From positions 47,498-111,497 of the forward strand of contig CAJFSS010000008.1 of assembly GCA_904419745.1 (NCBI GenBank): a stretch of 64,000 bases of DNA. Direction: 5' to 3'. A program made the translations under genes and the position numbers. The notes below the pieces were generated by a model. It saw only the letters and a list, made by a program, of their open reading frames with translations. It had not been told where the DNA came from and did not search any database. This document shows positions 43,924 through 52,411 of this stretch, in pieces. Position 1 is the stretch's first letter. The number at the start of each line of letters is the position of its first letter. This DNA comes from Candidatus Pseudoruminococcus merdavium. Its GTDB lineage: Bacteria > Bacillota > Clostridia > Oscillospirales > Ruminococcaceae.

Positions 43924-45063
43924 CTATTTTATCTGTTTTCCTCTTACAAAGACATGGGCAGGATCAAGATGTTCATCCAGTACAACCAGATCGGCGTTCT
44001 TCCCCTCTTTGATAGAACCGGTAACATTGTCCACACCAATTGCACGTGCAGGGTTGAGGGAAGCAGCTTTGACAGCCATCTCAAATGGAATACCAAAACT
44101 GTGGACGTTGCGCATGCACTGAAACAGGTTTGTAGAGCTTCCCGCCAGTGCGCCGTTTGCCAGACGAGCAGCGCCGTCCTTTACAAAAACTTCCTGCCCA
44201 CCAAGATGGTATTTTCCATCAGGAAGTCCTGCTGCGCACATGGAATCGCTGATGAGGCAGACACGATCGTACCCCAATGTCTTAAAGACGGTACGGATAA
44301 CGGCAGGATGAATATGAATTCCGTCGCAGATAAGTTCCGCCGTAGCATGGTCATCTTCAAAAACTGCCCCTACTACACCCGGTTCCCTGTGGGTAAAGGC
44401 GGGCATTGCATTAAACAAATGGGTAACATGGTGCACCCCTTTTTTCATGGCCTTTACCGCGGTATCATAATCGGACATTGTATGGGCAATCGTAATGAGT
44501 ACTTCGTCTTTTACAGCTTCGATGAATTCCATGGCGCCGTCCAGCTCGGGGGCAATGGCAACTGTTTTAATAAAACCGCCGCAGTCCGCATTGATTTTCC
44601 GAAACAGCTCAATGTCTGGATTGATAATGTATTTAGGATCCTGTGCTCCACATTTCTTTTTTGAGAAAAAGGGACCTTCCATGTAAATTCCATGGAGATA
44701 GGCTCCCTCATGTCCTTTTTGAGAAAACTCATGGACCAAAGCGCAGATTTTATCAATTTCTTTTGCGTCGATGGACATTGTGGTGGCAAGATAGGAAGTG
44801 ATTCCGTTATTGGCATAATATTTTGCCATTTTGTGGTATCCTTCTACATTGCCGTCGCAGGTGTCAACCCCATCACAGCCGTGGGTATGGATATCCAAAA
44901 GGCCTGGGATAACCTTTTGTCCCTTTGCATCCACGTCTCCATCCTTTTGAGCCGTGTGGGAACAGGTCTTATCAATGGTTTTTATCTGAGTGCCTTCGAT
45001 TTCCAAATCCGCTTTGTGAAATGTAAAATCGTCACACAGTACTTGGGCATTCGTAATCCACAT
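43924..45063 (-). CDS. nagA: N-acetylglucosamine-6-phosphate deacetylase
   Basis: NagA removes acetate from GlcNAc-6-phosphate in amino-sugar use and wall recycling. The amidohydrolase fold shows IPGLLDIHTHGCDGVDT, the metal-binding Glu in YLHGIYMEGPFF, IAHTMSDYDTA, HVTHLFNAMPAFTHREPG and the catalytic Asp in CLISDSMCAAG. AAGGAGAG precedes the ATG. A 14-bp palindrome CTGGGAATTCCCAG (45086-45099) lies just upstream. No nagB or PTS gene is adjacent. Confidence 0.94.
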   Translation of the reverse strand: MWITNAQVLCDDFTFHKADLEIEGTQIKTIDKTCSHTAQKDGDVDAKGQKVIPGLLDIHTHGCDGVDTCDGNVEGYHKMAKYYANNGITSYLATTMSIDAKEIDKICALVHEFSQKGHEGAYLHGIYMEGPFFSKKKCGAQDPKYIINPDIELFRKINADCGGFIKTVAIAPELDGAMEFIEAVKDEVLITIAHTMSDYDTAVKAMKKGVHHVTHLFNAMPAFTHREPGVVGAVFEDDHATAELICDGIHIHPAVIRTVFKTLGYDRVCLISDSMCAAGLPDGKYHLGGQEVFVKDGAARLANGALAGSSTNLFQCMRNVHSFGIPFEMAVKAASLNPARAIGVDNVTGSIKEGKNADLVVLDEHLDPAHVFVRGKQIK

Positions 45064-45275
45064 GAGAATATCTCTCCTTTTTTATCTGGGAATTCCCAGT
45101 TTTATTCTTTTCTTTATTATATACCATCTTTGTATTTTTTTAAATACTTCCCGTCACTTTTTAAATAGAAAAATGGAAATCCTGCCATTCTTCTTCTCGG
45201 ATAAACTTCTTGAAATATCAGACAATAAAAAGGGCGGCGTTTCGCCCAAGTTTACCAGAGAGAAGGTGAAGGATA

Positions 45276-45716
45276 TTGGAATATTCTCAAAAACAGGATA
45301 AGCAGTTGTTGTCCGAACTTTACCGCAGTACGCAAATGGGAGCCGAATCCATTCGTGCACTGATTTCCGAGGCATCTGACCCGGCACTGAAAACAGAGTT
45401 ATCCGATCAATTGTGCGGATACCAGAAACTTTCCAAACGCGCTCATGACATGCTTGAAAAACGCGGAGGAAAAGCGGAAGAAACCAGCAAAATGAAATCC
45501 CTTGGCATCCATACCGGGATAAAACTCAACACCTTGATTGACAAGACGTCCAGCCATCTTGCCGAAATGGCAATTGAAGGCAGCAATATGGGAATTGTCG
45601 GAACCACAAAACAGCTCAGTCAATTTTCCGGTGCAAGTCAGAATGTTCGTCAGCTTGGCAATGAGTTTGTTTCTTTTGAACAGCATAATATTGAAGCGTT
45701 GAAACGATATTTATAA
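45276..45716 (+). CDS. Four-helix-bundle protein resembling DUF2383
   Basis: The 146-residue protein is fully helical (QLLSELYRSTQMGAESIRAL, then QKLSKRAHDMLEKRG, then TSSHLAEMAIEGSNMGIVGT). Size and layout resemble PA2169/DUF2383-type four-helix bundles related to the ferritin fold, but I cannot see a complete metal site. It starts at TTG (45276) with AAGGTGAAGGA upstream. A 71-residue gene follows after 18 bp. Confidence 0.6.
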   Translation: MEYSQKQDKQLLSELYRSTQMGAESIRALISEASDPALKTELSDQLCGYQKLSKRAHDMLEKRGGKAEETSKMKSLGIHTGIKLNTLIDKTSSHLAEMAIEGSNMGIVGTTKQLSQFSGASQNVRQLGNEFVSFEQHNIEALKRYL

Positions 45717-45734
45717 GGAAAGAAGTGTGTAACT

Positions 45735-45950
45735 ATGACCCATCCGTTTTCAGAAAAGAGTGATAAAATTACCAAGTGGGCAGGGAATTCCACAACGGTA
45801 AACGGAAAAAAATATATGCCATTGCATGGACGGCATAATTTTGACTGCGGCAATTATCTGGATTCCACTGCAGAGATTCTGAGAAAAGACCTGGCTATCC
45901 CGGAAAACCGAACGCCTCATGCCGAAAACCGATTGGAAGGAAAGTCCTGA
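45735..45950 (+). CDS. Small hypothetical protein, 71 residues
   Basis: It begins MTHPFSEKSDKITKWAGNS and is hydrophilic, with a HGRHNFDCGNYL segment. AAGGAAAGAAG lies upstream, it directly follows the helical-bundle gene, and a strong hairpin terminator follows, so the pair forms an operon. No family recognised. Confidence 0.5.
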   Translation: MTHPFSEKSDKITKWAGNSTTVNGKKYMPLHGRHNFDCGNYLDSTAEILRKDLAIPENRTPHAENRLEGKS

Positions 45951-45975
45951 AAAATAGGTTCTAAAATGAAGGCAA

Positions 45976-46020
45976 TATAAAACAAACCGTGTGCCTTTTT
46001 GGCACACGGTTTGTTTTATA
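45976..46020. terminator. Bidirectional terminator, 20-bp perfect stem
   Basis: 45976-45995 pairs exactly with 46001-46020 around a TTTTT loop. Confidence 0.9.
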
Positions 46021-46243
46021 TCTCAGCAAAGTCGAACTTTCCTTGTCCAACTACCGGTGTTTTGTAATTTCCGTATGCCTTATTCAAAATGAATTTGACA
46101 ATCAATTCCAAATCATGATGATATTTCGGAATTTCCATGGCTAATAATTTTAAAAATAAGAGTTTCTCCCATGATATTACCAGATATTTCTCTTCTTCTA
46201 TCGCATTTTCATTTAGCAGCTGTTTTGCCGCAGGCAATGCCAC
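46016..46243 (-). CDS. Possible small gene or gene fragment
   Basis: The frame encodes 75 residues (ALPAAKQLLNENAIEEEKYL, later LELIVKFILNKAYGNYK) with protein-like composition. It ends in the arm of a strong terminator. No ribosome binding site precedes the GTG, and its 5' end overlaps the cdd promoter. It could be the 3' remnant of a larger gene. No family recognised. Confidence 0.3.
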   Translation of the reverse strand: MALPAAKQLLNENAIEEEKYLVISWEKLLFLKLLAMEIPKYHHDLELIVKFILNKAYGNYKTPVVGQGKFDFAEI

Positions 46244-46255
46244 ATTTGCACAGGA

Positions 46256-46284
46256 TTGTTACAGGTGGGAAAGGGTGTTATACT
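46256..46284 (+). promoter_or_regulatory. Sigma-A promoter of cdd
   Basis: TTGTTA (46256-46261) and TATACT (46279-46284) are 17 bp apart. Confidence 0.7.
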
Positions 46285-46317
46285 GAATATAGCATTTTAT
46301 GGAAAGGAGAATTGCAG

Positions 46318-46740
46318 ATGGAATACTCTTTTTTGATACAGAAAGCCCTGGATGGAAGAGAATTTGCCTACTGCCCCTATTCAGGTTTTGCGGTGGGGGC
46401 TGCCCTGCTGTGTTCCGATGGGGAGGTCTATACAGGATGTAACATTGAATCTTCTAGTTATTCCCCAAGCAACTGTGCGGAGAGAACCGCTTTTTTTAAG
46501 GCTATCAGTGATGGAAAGCAGGAATTTGCAGCGCTGGCAGTCATTGGCGCGCCAAAGGGAGAAAATTTGCCGTTTCCCCAGTGCGTCCCTTGCGGAGTAT
46601 GCCTGCAGGTAATCAACGAGTTTTGTACCGGTGATTTTCCAATTATCCTTGCACAGAGCACACAGCAATATACGGTACATACACTCCGGGATCTGCTCCC
46701 ATTGGGATTCCGACTGGATGCAAAGGAGGAATCGATATGA
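46318..46740 (+). CDS. cdd: Cytidine deaminase
   Basis: The 140-residue zinc enzyme converts (deoxy)cytidine to (deoxy)uridine. CAERTAFFKA and PCGVCLQV hold the three zinc cysteines and catalytic Glu; TGCNIESSSYSPSNC supports substrate binding. AAGGAGA precedes the ATG at 46318. The stop overlaps the next start (ATGA). Together with the phosphorylase it forms a pyrimidine salvage operon. Confidence 0.95.
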   Translation: MEYSFLIQKALDGREFAYCPYSGFAVGAALLCSDGEVYTGCNIESSSYSPSNCAERTAFFKAISDGKQEFAALAVIGAPKGENLPFPQCVPCGVCLQVINEFCTGDFPIILAQSTQQYTVHTLRDLLPLGFRLDAKEESI

Positions 46741-48035
46741 ACATGTATGAAATTCTACTTAAAAAGCGCAATGGAAAAGAGCTGGATCAACAGGAACTGT
46801 CCTATTTTGTCCGTGGCTGCGTTGATGGCAGCATCCCGGATTATCAGATATCCGCCATGTTGATGGCAATTTATTTTCAGGGAATGACGCCAAAAGAAAC
46901 TGCGGTTTTCACGCAGGAAATGGCGTGTTCCGGCGATATGTTGGATTGGAAGGCATTGCATCAAAGGACGGTGGACAAACACAGCACAGGAGGGGTGGGG
47001 GATAAAACCACCCTGATCGTTGTTCCTATTGTTGCAAGTTTGGGAGTGGTTGTGCCCAAAATGTCCGGCAGGGGGCTTGGACATACTGGCGGGACAATTG
47101 ATAAGCTCTCTGCTATTCCGGGATTTCAAACGCAGATTTCCCAGGAACATTTGTGGAGGCTTTTGGAAAAAAATCATGCGGCCATCATTGCCCAGTCCGG
47201 AAATCTTGCTCCAGCGGACAAAATCCTCTATGCTCTCAGGGACGTGACGGCAACCGTAGATAGTCTGCCTTTGATTGCTTCGAGTATTATGAGCAAAAAA
47301 CTCGCCTTAGGTGCCAATGCCATTCTTTTGGATGTAAAAACGGGGAGCGGAGCGCTGATGCGTGATCTGGATGGATCCATCCGTTTGGCACGGACTATGG
47401 TAGAGATTGGGAAAGCAGCTGGAAGAAATACCGCAGCCCTGATTACAGATATGGACACGCCGCTCGGCTATGCAATCGGAAATGCGTTAGAAGTCATGGA
47501 GGCAGTACAGACTCTTCATGGAACCGGACCGGAGGATTTGACGCAGGTTTCCCTTTCCCTTGCCGCTGGGATGCTTAGCTTAGCGGGTAAGGGGAGTTTT
47601 GAGCATTGTTTTGAACTTGCAAAAGAAAAATTGTATGACGGCAGCGCCTTTGAAAAATTGAAGGAAATCACCCTGGGACAGGGAGGGGATATCTCCTATC
47701 TGGAATGTCCGAAAAAATTCTCGCTGTCTCCTTTCCAAATGGAAATTCTGTCGCCTTCTGAAGGATATCTCGCCCATATTGACACCTTGTCCTGCGGACT
47801 GGCAAGCATGCTGCTTGGAGCGGGACGTCAAAAAAAGGAAGATAAAATTGACGCCGGGGCGGGAATCCTGTTGTTGAAAACAGTGGGGGATTTTGTGCAT
47901 AAAGGAGATCCAATCGCCCGTTTTTACTGCCAGTCACAGTCACAGGCGTTTGCAGCAAGGGAGGAATTCCAGTTTACCATTTCCTCAGAAAAACCGAAAG
48001 GTCGTACCTTAATTTTACAAAAAATTGGATTTTAG
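46737..48035 (+). CDS. pdp: Pyrimidine-nucleoside phosphorylase
   Basis: It cleaves uridine and thymidine to base and (deoxy)ribose-1-phosphate. VDKHSTGGVGDKTTL (phosphate-binding loop), KMSGRGLGHTGGTIDKL and ASSIMSKKLALGA with LDVKTGSGA are the family signatures. The 432-residue length is normal. It is translationally coupled to cdd, whose product supplies uridine. Thymidine phosphorylase is the close alternative. Confidence 0.93.
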   Translation: MNMYEILLKKRNGKELDQQELSYFVRGCVDGSIPDYQISAMLMAIYFQGMTPKETAVFTQEMACSGDMLDWKALHQRTVDKHSTGGVGDKTTLIVVPIVASLGVVVPKMSGRGLGHTGGTIDKLSAIPGFQTQISQEHLWRLLEKNHAAIIAQSGNLAPADKILYALRDVTATVDSLPLIASSIMSKKLALGANAILLDVKTGSGALMRDLDGSIRLARTMVEIGKAAGRNTAALITDMDTPLGYAIGNALEVMEAVQTLHGTGPEDLTQVSLSLAAGMLSLAGKGSFEHCFELAKEKLYDGSAFEKLKEITLGQGGDISYLECPKKFSLSPFQMEILSPSEGYLAHIDTLSCGLASMLLGAGRQKKEDKIDAGAGILLLKTVGDFVHKGDPIARFYCQSQSQAFAAREEFQFTISSEKPKGRTLILQKIGF

Positions 48036-48064
48036 CGGGAATTTCGCTTTTGAAGAAAAAACTG

Positions 48065-48093
48065 TTGACTTTTTCCCCGGGATTCGATATAAT
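48065..48093 (+). promoter_or_regulatory. Sigma-A promoter of tRNA-Pro
   Basis: TTGACT (48065-48070) and TATAAT (48088-48093) are 17 bp apart and end 16 bp before the tRNA. Confidence 0.85.
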
Positions 48094-48109
48094 AATCGTC
48101 GTCGGATAA

Positions 48110-48186
48110 CGGGGTGTAGCTCAGATGGTATGAGTGCTTGGTTCGGGACCAAGAGGCCGTGAGTTCAAATCTCACCACTCCGACCA
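48110..48186 (+). tRNA. tRNA-Pro (anticodon CGG)
   Basis: A full cloverleaf is visible: a 7-bp acceptor stem (48110-48116 with 48176-48182), an anticodon loop TTCGGGA giving CGG, a T-arm GTGAG/CTCAC with TTCAAAT, and an encoded CCA end. It decodes CCG. Confidence 0.95.
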
Positions 48187-48187
48187 C

Positions 48188-48218
48188 AAAACCGTCGTTT
48201 GAAAACGACGGTTTTTTA
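48188..48218 (+). terminator. Terminator of tRNA-Pro
   Basis: AAACCGTCGTTT pairs with 48203-48214, followed by T residues. Confidence 0.88.
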
Positions 48219-48352
48219 TTTGTATTTTCTGTGAAATCAGTGAAGGAGTAGCCCGAATCGTTAGGTTTCAAATCATTTGGAATAAAATTGCGGCTTTCTG
48301 CCTTAAAAGGCGTGTTTACAACGAAGGCTCCTGATGGAAAGGCGGTTTTGTA

Positions 48353-49741
48353 ATGGAAGATCAAAAGAAAATAGAACTTTTTGAACGGATTCCGGTTCCA
48401 AAAGCGGTTATGACACTGGCAATCCCGACTATATTGAGTTCTTTGGTCATGGTGTTTTACAATTTGGCGGATACCTATTTTGTTGGAATGCTCAACGATC
48501 CCATCCAGAATGCAGGCGTGGCTTTGGCAGCTCCCGTATTGTTAGCGTTTAATGCCATCAATAACCTCTTTGGCGTTGGAAGTTCCAGTATGATGAGCCG
48601 GGCTCTTGGACGAAGGGATTACGATACCGTATACCGGAGTTCTGCTTTTGGATTTTATTGTTCTATTTTCTGCGGTATCCTGTTTTCCCTGCTGTGTACT
48701 GTCTTTCAAGGACCGCTTCTTTCCCTGCTTGGGGCGGATGCAAATACCGCTCAAGCAACGGCGGAATATATGCTTTGGACCGTTACCTGGGGGGCAACGC
48801 CGGCAATTTTGAATGTTGTTATGGCTTACCTGGTACGTGCAGAGGGATCTGCGCTCCATGCAAGTTTGGGAACCATGAGCGGCTGTCTACTCAACATCCT
48901 GCTAGACCCAATTTTTATTCTCCCATGGGGGTTCAATATGGGAGCGGCAGGCGCCGGACTTGCTACATTTCTCTCTAACTGCGTTGCGTGTATTTACTTT
49001 TTTGTTCTGCTGTATTTGAAAAGAAAGAATACTTATGTCTGCATTCGGCCGAAGATGTTCTGTTTCCAACGTCAGATTGTCCTGGGGGTATTCGGCGTTG
49101 GAGTTCCCGCCTCCATTCAGAATTTGCTGAATGTGACGGGAATGACGGTACTCAACAACTTTACCTCTTCCTTTGGGGCGGATGCAGTTGCAGCAATGGG
49201 AATTGCACAGAAGGTGAACAATGTCCCAATGCAAATTTCCATGGGGCTTTCTCAGGGAATCATGCCGCTTATCAGCTATAACTATGCAAGTGGAAATATC
49301 AAGCGAATGAAGCATACCCTATTGTTTACTGTAAAAATTGCATTGGGTTTTATGATTGCAGTCTCTGTCGGTTATTATCTTGGTGCGGAACCACTGACGC
49401 GCCTGTTTATGAACAATGAGACAATTGTTGCATATGGAGCAAGGTTTTTGCGTGGATTTTGCCTGGGTCTTCCATTTTTGTGTATGGATTTTATTGCTGT
49501 GGGCGTCTTTCAGGCGTCCGGCCTTGGCAAAAATGCGCTTATTTTTGCCATCCTCAGAAAAATTGTTTTGGAAATTCCAGCCTTGGTTGTTCTCAACATG
49601 CTTTTCCCATTGTATGGATTGAGCTATGCACAACTGACAGCAGAAGTGATTTTATCCGCCGCCGCTGTAATTGTACTGGTGAAACTGTTCCGGAATTTGG
49701 AAGCGCATACGGTGCAGGCGTCATCCGCTGATTCTCAATGA
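48353..49741 (+). CDS. MATE-family efflux transporter
   Basis: The 462-residue protein has about 12 membrane helices and the MATE signatures IPTILSSLVMVFYNLADTYFVG, VGSSSMMSRALGRRD, NILLDPIFI and SQGIMPLISYNYASG. It would export cationic drugs or metabolites using Na+ or H+. GGAAAGGCGG precedes the ATG. It is a single gene, and the substrate is unknown. Confidence 0.92.
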   Translation: MEDQKKIELFERIPVPKAVMTLAIPTILSSLVMVFYNLADTYFVGMLNDPIQNAGVALAAPVLLAFNAINNLFGVGSSSMMSRALGRRDYDTVYRSSAFGFYCSIFCGILFSLLCTVFQGPLLSLLGADANTAQATAEYMLWTVTWGATPAILNVVMAYLVRAEGSALHASLGTMSGCLLNILLDPIFILPWGFNMGAAGAGLATFLSNCVACIYFFVLLYLKRKNTYVCIRPKMFCFQRQIVLGVFGVGVPASIQNLLNVTGMTVLNNFTSSFGADAVAAMGIAQKVNNVPMQISMGLSQGIMPLISYNYASGNIKRMKHTLLFTVKIALGFMIAVSVGYYLGAEPLTRLFMNNETIVAYGARFLRGFCLGLPFLCMDFIAVGVFQASGLGKNALIFAILRKIVLEIPALVVLNMLFPLYGLSYAQLTAEVILSAAAVIVLVKLFRNLEAHTVQASSADSQ

Positions 49742-49744
49742 CAC

Positions 49745-49785
49745 AAAAGTGCAGGGGAAAATTTTTCCTCTGCACTTTTCTTTTA
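49745..49785. terminator. Bidirectional terminator
   Basis: AAAAGTGCAG and TCTGCACTTTT arms with an A/T-rich centre form a long stem shared by the MATE gene and the convergent HD gene. Confidence 0.75.
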
Positions 49786-49788
49786 CGA

Positions 49789-50379
49789 TTATTCTTTTAA
49801 CAGACCGCAACGGATACAAGCCTGTATCATTTGTTCTATGCATTCCCATAACTTGGGTGATGCTCTGCGGATAGGATCTGCCCTGCGGTAGACATCCGCA
49901 CTTGTCACGTTGGCCTGTTTCCATGTGTGCCCATCGGTGTGGCAGTTGAGCAGGAGAGGCTGAAGACGGTCAATAGCCCCCGCGTATAGGGAGTCCGGAG
50001 TATCCATACGGTCAAATTCTTCCCAAAGTGTACGCAGCTCCTGCTCCTGATCCTTTTCCAGCATGGAAAAGAGCTTGTCGGCTGCGGCCTGTTCTCTACG
50101 CACTTTGTCCTGGTTGGCAGTCTTGTCGTAGCAGAAAGTATCTCCTGCATAAACCTCTACCAAATCGTGAATTAACGCCATTTTAAGGACGCGGAGTAAA
50201 TCCGTTCCTTTGGGAGCATATTCGTACAGGAGCATGGCCATTACCGCCATGTGCCAGGAATGTTCGGCATCGTCTTCCTGCTTACTTTTATCCAATATCA
50301 CATTGCGGCGTAAAATGGTTTTCATTTTATCAATTTCCAGCAGGAATGCGAGCTGTTTTTGCAACCGGGTTTTCTCCAT
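49789..50379 (-). CDS. HD-domain hydrolase, YfbR/HDDC2-like
   Basis: The 196-residue protein shows AEHSWHMAVMAMLL, then ALIHDLVEVYAGD, the HD-fold metal ligands of 5'-deoxynucleotidases of the YfbR/HDDC2 type. Dephosphorylation of deoxynucleoside monophosphates is the family activity; the substrate is unproven here. AAAAGGAGGCGG precedes the ATG at 50379. Confidence 0.85.
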   Translation of the reverse strand: MEKTRLQKQLAFLLEIDKMKTILRRNVILDKSKQEDDAEHSWHMAVMAMLLYEYAPKGTDLLRVLKMALIHDLVEVYAGDTFCYDKTANQDKVRREQAAADKLFSMLEKDQEQELRTLWEEFDRMDTPDSLYAGAIDRLQPLLLNCHTDGHTWKQANVTSADVYRRADPIRRASPKLWECIEQMIQACIRCGLLKE

Positions 50380-50470
50380 AAAACCGCCTCCTTTTGTTAA
50401 GTTTATCATATTTGTTCAATGTTTGCGAGGGATAACTTGGAAAATCGGCCGATTATTTCTTCTACAACTC

Positions 50471-50499
50471 TTTTCAAATTCTGTGGGGACTGCTACAAT
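50471..50499 (+). promoter_or_regulatory. Sigma-A promoter of the aminopeptidase gene
   Basis: TTTTCA (50471-50476) and TACAAT (50494-50499) are 17 bp apart. Confidence 0.6.
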
Positions 50500-50542
50500 A
50501 AAGAGGCAGTACTTTCACAGATAGAGAAAGAAGGCTTATATA

Positions 50543-52321
50543 ATGACGACGAACGAAAAAATACAAAAGCTCAGACAGAGTATGAAAGCAAATGGGGTAT
50601 ATGCTTACCTGATTCCCTCCTCTGACCCACATATGAGCGAGTATCTGCCAGATCACTGGACGACCAGGGCATATTTTTCCGGCTTTGACGGTTCCGCAGG
50701 TACCCTGGTGGTAACGGAGGACAAAAGCGGTCTGTGGACAGATGGACGGTATTTTCTTCAGGCAGGGCAGCAGCTTGCCGGCAGTGAAGTGCAGTTGTAC
50801 AAGATGGGAATGCCAGGCGTTCCTACGGTATCTGAATTTTTGGAACAGGAACTTGTAGGAGGAAAAGTACTGGGAATCGATGGTACCGTGACGGCGACCA
50901 GTACCGTTCGGGAACTACAGGCCCATGGAGTTTCGGTTAAGGCAGTGGATTGTACTTCGGAGAACTGGGAGGGCCGGCCCGCTATTCCAGCAACTGAAGT
51001 CTATGTACATGAGGTGAAATATACTGGCCTGACTGCTGCCCAAAAGCTTGTACAGCTGAAAGAGAAATTGCAGGGCGCAGGAGCAAATACCATGGTGATC
51101 ACAAGGCTTGACAGCATTGCATGGCTGTTAAACCTGCGTGCAAACGACATTGCATATAACCCATTCCTGCTCTCCTATGTGTTGGTGGAACCGGAAAAGA
51201 CGACCCTGTTTGTCAATACCTCCCGTGTTTGTACAAAAGCGAAGGAATCCCTTGCGGAAAACGGGGTGGAACTGCGGGAGTATGAGGAAATTCTTCCTGC
51301 AATCCGTGGTATGACCGGGGAAAAGCAGGTATTGGTAGACCCTGCAAGCGTTAACTACGCCGTGTGGCAGGCATTGGAGGAAAACAGCAGCCTTACTCTG
51401 ATCGAAGGGGCAGAACCGGTTCAGGCACTCAAATCCATTAAAAATGAGACGGAAATTGAGAATATCAAAAATGCCCATGTGCGTGATGGCGTGGCGATGG
51501 TTCGCTTCCAGAGAGAATTGGAAAGACGGATGGCCCAGAAGATCCCGACAACGGAATGCGATATTGAAGTGATTCTGCGTGATCTGCGCGCACAGCAACC
51601 GCTTAACAAAGGGGAAAGTTTTTCAACCATTGCGGGCTATGGAGAAAATGGAGCGATTGTCCACTATCATGCCCTGCCAGAGACCTGTGCAACTGTCCAG
51701 GCAAAGGGGTTGCTTTTGGTGGACAGCGGCGCGCAATATTTGGATGGGACAACGGATATTACCAGAACATATGCCATGGGAGAACTGACCAGGGAAGAAA
51801 AAGAGTACTATACTACGGTGCTCAAAACCCATATTTCTGTGGCAAGAACCATTTTTTTGGACGGAACGAGTGGCAGTACCCTGGATATGATGGCGCGCAG
51901 CAAGGTCTGGAGCAAGGGGATTGACTACCGGCACGGAACTGGACATGGGGTCGGTTATTTTGGCGGCGTCCACGAGGGACCCCATAATCTGCGCACAACA
52001 AGTACAGTCCCATTCCATGCAGGGATGCTGATTACGGACGAACCGGGTTACTATGAAGAGGGAAAAGTGGGAATTCGGATTGAGAATATCCTGCTTGTGA
52101 AAAAACTGTTTGAAAATGAGTATGGAACTTTTCTGGGTTATGAACCGGTAACCTATTGTCCGATTGACACCACTCCGGTTTTGGTCGAACAGCTGGACGA
52201 CGAGGAGATTGCATGGCTTAACGAATACCACCGGACAGTGTATGAAAAGCTGGCTGGATATCTGGAGGAAGACGAGCGCGCATGGCTCAAAGAAAAAACT
52301 GCGCCAATTTCAAAAAAATAA
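50543..52321 (+). CDS. Aminopeptidase P family protein (M24, long form)
   Basis: The 592-residue protein has two creatinase-like N-terminal domains (LIPSSDPHMSEYLPDHW near residue 22) and a pita-bread catalytic domain. Metal ligands are seen in LLVDSGAQYLDGTTDITRT, RHGTGHGVGYFGGVHEG and DEPGYYEEGKVGIRIENI. It releases N-terminal residues next to proline. The length matches the long, eukaryote-like APP form. Confidence 0.93.
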   Translation: MTTNEKIQKLRQSMKANGVYAYLIPSSDPHMSEYLPDHWTTRAYFSGFDGSAGTLVVTEDKSGLWTDGRYFLQAGQQLAGSEVQLYKMGMPGVPTVSEFLEQELVGGKVLGIDGTVTATSTVRELQAHGVSVKAVDCTSENWEGRPAIPATEVYVHEVKYTGLTAAQKLVQLKEKLQGAGANTMVITRLDSIAWLLNLRANDIAYNPFLLSYVLVEPEKTTLFVNTSRVCTKAKESLAENGVELREYEEILPAIRGMTGEKQVLVDPASVNYAVWQALEENSSLTLIEGAEPVQALKSIKNETEIENIKNAHVRDGVAMVRFQRELERRMAQKIPTTECDIEVILRDLRAQQPLNKGESFSTIAGYGENGAIVHYHALPETCATVQAKGLLLVDSGAQYLDGTTDITRTYAMGELTREEKEYYTTVLKTHISVARTIFLDGTSGSTLDMMARSKVWSKGIDYRHGTGHGVGYFGGVHEGPHNLRTTSTVPFHAGMLITDEPGYYEEGKVGIRIENILLVKKLFENEYGTFLGYEPVTYCPIDTTPVLVEQLDDEEIAWLNEYHRTVYEKLAGYLEEDERAWLKEKTAPISKK

Positions 52322-52411
52322 AAAGGACAGTATCATACGAATGCTTGAGGGGAGCGGGATACCCGCTCCCTCTTGTCTATTCGGTTGGTTGGAGTAGAGG
52401 AGGCAGAAAAC

